Assembly (NCBI RefSeq): GCF_022965805.1
Contig: NC_133117.1
Span: 7,526,183-7,590,182 of the forward strand
DNA from: Primulina eburnea
Lineage: Eukaryota > Streptophyta > Magnoliopsida > Lamiales > Gesneriaceae
Direction of reading: 5' to 3'
Length of the DNA: 64,000 nucleotides
The position numbers and the translations under genes were made by a program. Below are positions 58,470 to 64,000 of the stretch, in pieces. Every line of letters begins with the position of its first letter. The first letter of the stretch is position 1. A model generated the notes under the pieces. That model ran no database searches and was not told the DNA's origin. It was given only the letters and a program-made list of their open reading frames with translations.

Positions 58470-58740
58470 TATTTCACTAAAACTCAACAAATTTCTTTTC
58501 GATTGTGGTGAATATAATCATCATTTATCATAAATTTACCATTAGGTAACAAAAAATGTGATTTACCACCACCTTTAATCAAGTCTACAAGACCTGATAT
58601 TGTATTCACCAATGTTTTTGTTGGTTTTAGTTCAAAGAAATATTTTTTATTTCGGAGAATAGTGTGCGTTGTACCACTATCAGGTATGAAAACTCTATTG
58701 GATTATTTCCTTGTTTAGGTTTGTTTATAGCATTTTCCAT
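58470..58740 (-). pseudogene. Protease region of element A
   Basis: The minus strand shows RTLFSEIKNIFL and, downstream, pieces resembling GLVDLIKGGGKSHFLLPNG. The active-site triad itself is not preserved in a readable frame. Confidence 0.6.
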
Positions 58741-58899
58741 ATTTAAACTTCAAAAAAAATATGCAATGAAAATATTACTGACAATATATATTTAATAAAA
58801 CACATATCATAATTATACAATAAAACATTAGCATATAAGCACATGAAAAATAAAATATTTTACATTTTTATTCCACCAATATATTGATCATTTTCAGAG

Positions 58900-59916
58900 A
58901 AATCATTCATAAAATCTGCCGCATCAAAATGAGTTGAATCACTCAAAATGCCACTGTATTCAATGAAGTTGGTCTCTTTTTCTTTTCCCTTTATTAATTT
59001 TTTATAGAGCTTACAAAGGTGCTCCGGGGCTCGACAAATACGAGACCAATGTCCTGAAGTGCCGCATCTAAAACAAGAACTTTCAAATCATTTTGAGTGA
59101 TTTTTATTAACACTCATGTTCTCATGATGCCTTTTCAGTGGGTGGTTCATGATGCCCTTTTGATATGAGTTATAGAAGTAACTATCTCGATTTTTTTCAA
59201 AACCACAGCTGCGACCATGACCACGATCACTTCCACGACCACGACCACGACCACGACCAAAACCTTGTTTCTGAATTTGATTTTGGTTTCTAGGTTTAAA
59301 TTCATTTTGACTTACAACATTTACTTCTGGAAATACTGTTGATCCAGTGGGTCGGGACTGATGATTTCTCATTAGCAGCTCGTTGTTCTTTTCTGCTACA
59401 AGAAGACATGCGATAAGTTCAGAATATCTCGCGAATCTACGCACTCTATATTGTTGTTGTAGAGTTAGATTTGATGCATGAAAAGTGAAATTTTTTTTTT
59501 CAAGAATTTCCGATTCTGTAACCTCATGTCCAAAAACTTTTAATTGCGAGCTTTTTTGATACATCGCCGAATTGTAATAACTGACTTTCTTAAGATCTTA
59601 GAATTTTAACTTATTTCATTCATCACGGGCGGTCGGAAGTATAACTTTCCTTATATGTTCAAACCTTTATTTTAATCCTTTCCATAAAACCATGTGTTCT
59701 TCTTCAATGAGATATTCATATTTTAATCATTCGTTAAGATTTCGATCCAAAAATATTATATTTTTTGCTTTTTCTTGTGACGATGAGATAGCATTTTCTT
59801 TAATGATCTCACTTAGACCCAATGATTAAGATGCATTTCTACATCGAGAGTCCATGTCATATACTTTTTCCTGTAATGTTGAGCATAACAAATTCTAACT
59901 TTGCCAAATTTGACAT
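58900..59916 (-). pseudogene. Gag of element A
   Basis: The start MSNLAKLEFVMLN is at 59916, then TWTLDVEMHLN. After stops and shifts, 59564-59088 has LTLQQQYRVRRFARYSELIACLL and a Q/N- and RG-rich part. After one further stop the zinc knuckle CFRCGTSGHWSRIC lies near 59030-59070. The end (FMNDFSENDQYIGG) is at about 58890. Confidence 0.8.
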
Positions 59917-60775
59917 GGTGGTACTAGAAAAATAACAATGCATTTTATTAGTTAAGTTATAAATTTATTAAAATGGAAATACAAAGTAATGAATAAATTA
60001 TAAGTACTAAAATTCTTAAAAATAAATAAAAAACACGGGGCGGATATTATCTGATAAATACAAAACTAGTGAGTATAATAACCAAAGTAATTATACAAAA
60101 TAATCTTGAAAGAATCATCATCTTCTTCTTCGAAAATTTTGATGAAGAAAATTTTTAGGGAGTAAGAGTAAGTTTGGAGTGATTGAATGTGTTTGTAAAA
60201 TCATATTTATAGAGTAAAAACTAGCTGTTTATAACCGTTACAAAATATATAATAAATAAATGCATGTATATGTAAATTTTATGGTAATAATATGATGTAT
60301 ATAATATTAATAATGTTTAAATAATTATGTATATCACATCAAAATATTATAATGAGGTGTCAGAAACTCCTTTTATATAATACTGTGATATTATACAAAT
60401 ATATAAATAATTATTATGTAACACAATAAAAATGTATAAACATTGAAATAATCACATCACATTATTATAATGAGGTGTCATAGACTCTTTTTATATAATA
60501 ATATGATATTATTCAAATATATATACAATAAATAAACAGTAACACAATAAAATTATATAAGCAGTGTAATAATATAATTCCATCACGTTATTATAATGAG
60601 GTGCCATAGACTCCTTTTATATAATAATATGATATTATATATTAAATATATACATAATAAAAATAAATAAATAGTAAAATTAATATTCTTACTTTTGACT
60701 ATTGTTACTTTTTCTTTTGTTTTGGAGCTTGAAAAAATATGGAGAACCGAACCTTCGAGTATCATGTTGATAACG
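59917..60775 (-). other. 5' leader of element A
   Basis: An AT-rich leader between LTR and gag contains three imperfect copies of a unit with TATTATAATGAGGTG(T/C)CA and GACTCC(T)TTTTATATAATA (about 60345-60385, 60465-60505, 60590-60630), i.e. a short tandem-like repeat of period about 120. No gene is present. Confidence 0.6.
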
Positions 60776-61010
60776 TGTCAAAAATAAAAATTTACGATAA
60801 AAGTAAAAATCTCAAACTCACAAAATATATTAAACTACACACTTTTATAAAAGTTTGTCTACTCAATTGTGTTCTTCTTCACAAACTGAGAGACCTATTT
60901 ATAGAATTTATTTGAAAATAATTAAAAAATAAATACATCATCTCACACTAATTTTCAATATTTACAACTCTTATTTTCAACATTCAATAATTTCAACCTT
61001 ATTTTCAACA
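60776..61010 (-). repeat. 5' LTR of copia element A
   Basis: Ends are TGTCAAAAA and TTTCAACA on the plus strand. Just inside, CGTTATCAACATGATAC (minus) is probably the primer-binding site, a form seen in other plant copia elements. Confidence 0.8.
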
Positions 61011-61501
61011 TGGACTAATTTATTGAATAATAGAATAAATTTTTTATATGAAACTCACATAATTTAATTAATTATATATAGAAAAGCTATGTAATAAAAG
61101 ACTGAATAAAGTTATCTAATTAATAATGAGTTTCCAAAGTATTAAATAAATTAGTATTATTTGCCTTATGTGTAGAAACCCAACCTAATTAAGTCTTATA
61201 TGATGTGTCAAAAACTGGTAAGGTTATATAAGGTTATGGTCCCCGAGGCACAAAGAATAACACAGAATATATATGTTACACATATTTTAGATCTCTATCA
61301 TTCTCCAATCTAAGACAAGAATAAGGTGGTCGATTCTCTATTATCTTGGAATATCCATAGTTCCAACACTAGATCAATAAATGGATTATGGTACGTCTTT
61401 ACTGTCATTTATATTTTCTGATAATTCGACATGAATTCCTAGCGTGTTGCGATATTTGAATTTAATTACATGATTTATAGATTTATTTTATTAAATCTCC
61501 A
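61011..61501 (+). repeat. 5' LTR of copia element D, main part
   Basis: It ends TCTCCA and is followed after five bases by TGATATCAGAACCA, a decayed initiator-tRNA primer-binding site on the plus strand. With 24503-24511 it makes an LTR of about 500 bp. No 3' LTR was seen in the window. Confidence 0.45.
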
Positions 61502-62254
61502 ATAAGTGATATCAGAACCACTTTCGTGTTGAATTTTGAGAATTTTGTTTATTGATTGATCGTGAAAATTTGAATTATTCGATATCTGAAAAATTAATTT
61601 ATTATTTTTTATGAGTAATTCAAATCAATCTTTTGGGGAAATAAAAATCAGAAAAAATGGCCAAAATTAGAAATTTCCCAAAATTGAATTGTTCAAACCC
61701 TAGCATTAAAAGCGATCACAATAAAGAATCCAAATCCAGAAATTTAAGGTGCAGGCCGATCCATCACGTCGGGATGACCATCGTCAGACCACCATCGGGT
61801 GGAACCAACCGCAATGGGGCATAAAATCGCGATAAAATCTCGCGATGTTCATATGTTTTTTGTAGATTTTGATCGAATTCATGACATTTTGATGGCAGCT
61901 ATCGACTTTAAAAGCCAATTATGGTGAAGCCATAACATGGGAGGCAGCAATCGACGGTGGTGACGACCAGATTTTGGCTGAAATCACGTAAGGCTCGCGA
62001 TCGTTTTTTGAACAAAAACATAAAACGTGACTGGTGATCGATTGATGGTCGGAGATGATAGGGTTTGGATTTGATTTTTTTTGTTGAATTTAAGGTCTTG
62101 ATTGGTTGTATAATTTTAAACCAGATTTTAAAATCCAGAATTGTGGAGATGCTAGTAAAAACCAGTAGATGCTGGCTTAAGTACAAAAACAGTAGATGTA
62201 AATAAACAGAAAACCAGAAGCACTTGTACCGCGCTAAAACCAGTAGCAGCACTT
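61502..62254 (+). other. Leader region after the element D LTR
   Basis: The minus-strand frame at 61908-62252 and the other small frames have no domain. No gag could be followed. Confidence 0.35.
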
Positions 62255-62640
62255 GTAATGCCTCGAGTAAATATCACAAGTTGTTGATTTAGTAATATGA
62301 GATTATTAAATAATTAATGATTTTTTAAAGAATAAAATATGACATATGTTGGTCATATGAAGTCCAAATGATTTGAAATTTGGATATAACGTAGAAAAAA
62401 GAACAGAGGGTTTTGAGATTTTCTTTTCGATCGTGCGAATTATCGGTATATCCAATCGACGAACCGATTTTAGTTTTGGTATCGTTGACATGAGGTCTTC
62501 GATTTGAAGTATAAATTTTATAATTTTGGTGATGTTTTGAAATTCTTCGATTTCTGGAATAAATCTGATAAATTGTTAAATCATACTGAAATTGAATATT
62601 GTTGAATAGTGTATGATTTTAACGAAGTAGAGAAGATTAT
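62255..62640 (+). repeat. Truncated chromovirus-like LTR start
   Basis: TGTAATGCCTCGAGTAAAT at 62255 resembles TGTAATGCCCGAGAATTTAA at 62871. The sequence runs into integrase coding sequence without an intervening LTR end, so a deletion probably joined them. Confidence 0.4.
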
Positions 62641-62870
62641 AGTGGTGTTATTTTTAATTTGGTGGCAAGAAGATATATAAGGATCTACATTCTCAGTTTT
62701 GGTGGAAGGGAATGAAACGTGATGTGATTGATTTTGTACGTCGATGTCCTAATTGTCAACAGATCAAAGCTGAGAGGAGAAGGCCGGGACGTGAATTGAG
62801 GAGTTTAGAAGTACCGACTTGGAAATGGGAGCACATATCGATGGATTTTGTGACTCATTTGCCAAGAAGC
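62641..62870 (+). pseudogene. Integrase fragment of a Ty3/gypsy chromovirus
   Basis: The frame reads WWKGMKRDVIDFVRRC and NCQQIKAERRRPG (zinc finger CC), then WKWEHISMDFVTHLPRS with the first catalytic aspartate, before an LTR starts at 62871. It is the N-terminal quarter of integrase. Confidence 0.85.
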
Positions 62871-64000
62871 TGTAATGCCCGAGAATTTAATTACCGTAAT
62901 CTGAAATGATTTGGATACGATTACCGTAATCTGAGAGTAATCTGAAATGACTTATTGAATTAATCGCGATAAGTATAGACGGAACGGATCGGACTAGAAC
63001 ACATGAGAAAGGTGTAAATGTGTGTGTGCCAAGAAAGAGCCCCGCGCACATGCGCTGTATGGATTGGCGCACATTCGCGGAGCTGGCCGAGGCTTACGCG
63101 CACATGCGCGAGATAATGCGCGCACATGCGCGGCAAGGCCAGTACCATCGGCGCATATGCGCGACAGAGATGGCGCATATGCGCGGGAGGGCCAGTAGGG
63201 GTGGCGCATATGCGCGAGTAGGACTTTCGCCGAGACAGTAGGTCTCGCGCATATGCGCGAGTAGCGACCGCGCATATGCGCGAGACGTGTTGCACAAAGG
63301 TTGTGCCATTTGCTTTGCATGCACGGAAGGTATGTATATATATATATATATTGGCATGCAATTCTTCAGAATTGGAAGGAGAAAATCGAGGGTTTAGGGA
63401 AAAGCTTTGTTCTTTTCTTTAGAAATTGATTTACGAGCAAATCGTTTATCTGAATTGGGATCCGACTTCAGTTCTGAACTCCTCTCGCTACGAGCTACAC
63501 AAGGACGTAAGTTTTATTACGTTTAGACAAGATTTGAATTTATGATGTTGTTAGAATTGAATATGATTCGGATATGGTGTTTCTACTACCGTAGATATTG
63601 TAGAATCGAAGTCAGATTTAGAAACAGATTGTTTATGGAATTGTTATGAATTTTAGAGTTGATTTGATTGAGATTGCTATCAGAATTATGCTGTTATTCA
63701 TTGTACAGTGTACAGATACTGAGATTTATTAGGAATTCTGGTAGTGTAATTGTGATGTTAAGACTGACGGGGTTACAAGACTGTAGTGTTATGCCGTCTA
63801 AACATCAGTTGGTACAGATTGATCAGATTCAGTATTGGTTTCTGTTATCTTGTGATAGTGTTGATGTGATCAGATTTTGTACTGAATTGGGTATTGATCA
63901 GAACAGATTGTGTTTTGAGCTACACATTGATACAGTGTATTTATTCTTGTCATTTTAGATTGAAGAAGGATAGACTGGACTTCGAGACCCCGTCTTCCTC
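62871..64000 (+). mobile_element. Chromovirus-like LTR, running off the window
   Basis: TGTAATGCCCGAG starts at 62871, inserted into the integrase fragment after GAAGC. A TATATATA run at 63334-63350 could serve as promoter; sequence after it is pyrimidine- and purine-patched noncoding. The end and the target duplication are outside. The plus frame at 63668-63958 has no domain. Confidence 0.55.
63030..63290. repeat. Array of GCGCATATGCGC palindromes
   Basis: Nine copies of GCGCA(T/C)ATGCGCG or near variants occur at roughly 63044, 63067, 63098, 63118, 63150, 63172, 63203, 63246 and 63271. Most are perfect 12-bp palindromes. They are spaced 20-43 bases apart by unrelated words. It is located in the LTR upstream of the TATA-like run. 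Confidence 0.92.

Larger units (their letters stand above)
24512..61010 (-). mobile_element. Ty1/copia element A, degenerate, split by large nested insertions
   Basis: Short LTRs (248 and 235 bp) bound the element, with GGGAC on the left and TGGAC on the right as a 4 of 5 target duplication. A GGGGGAG purine tract adjoins the 3' LTR. On the minus strand the order is gag (about 59916-58900), protease (58740-58470), integrase (58460-57145), reverse transcriptase (about 56990-55946 and 28560-28208) and RNase H (28354-28203 and 25305-24957), as in Ty1/copia. Insertions at 25311-28202 and 28561 to about 55945 split the polymerase. Many stops and shifts make it dead. Confidence 0.85.

Noticed and set aside
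62960..63361. Overlapping open frames on both strands over the 63-kb array
   Set aside because: Repeated palindromes without stops give open frames in several phases; peptides are repeats of RAYAP/HMR type.

Overview
The window is nuclear DNA of a flowering plant. It holds one intact host gene, a two-exon cytochrome P450, and the rest is LTR retrotransposons nested in one another, pieces of CACTA-type DNA transposons and AT-rich spacer. The style of the Sirevirus LTRs (rich in CAGTT/AACTG words) and the extra ORF after pol recall elements common in Lamiales, possibly Gesneriaceae. That assignment is from memory and is weak.

Layout. 1-948: degenerate repeat with small hairpins. 949-2237: solo LTR. 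2537-4282: the P450 gene on the minus strand with TATA box and poly(A) signal. 4290-5703: AT-rich spacer with one MITE-like repeat. 5704-19373: a Sirevirus (Ty1/copia) on the minus strand (element B, TSD TTTCT) that has lost all of pol. It is interrupted by a solo LTR (7150-8666, TSD GAATC) and by a 7.2-kb Athila-like Ty3/gypsy derivative (G1, 9373-16538, TSD ATAAC) that keeps gag and protease fused in frame to what looks like the integrase tail. 19379-24502: CACTA remnant, microsatellite, palindrome-bearing repeat and a tandem duplication.

24503-61501 is a nest about five levels deep. A copia LTR (element D) was hit by a second copia (element A, 24512-61010). A's reverse transcriptase/RNase H was hit by a 2.9-kb solo LTR (25311-28202, TSD GTTTG) and by another LTR-like sequence (28561 to about 54619). 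That sequence was hit by a 9-kb Sirevirus (C, 29060-52154, TSD CATAT), whose 5' LTR was hit by an autonomous-type Athila element (G2, 39543-51457, TSD CCCTT). A CACTA-like piece and exon-like sequence lie at 54620-55945. 61502-64000 holds the leader of D, a chromovirus integrase fragment and a further chromovirus LTR that runs off the window.

Points that stand out: an antisense ORF with its own TATA box inside Sirevirus C; lineage-specific GC-rich palindrome arrays present both in the LTRs and in the 3' noncoding region of the Athila elements, with an analogous array in a chromovirus LTR; a shared motif between the extra ORFs of the Sirevirus and Athila elements; and two independent internal deletions that turned full elements into shorter derivatives.
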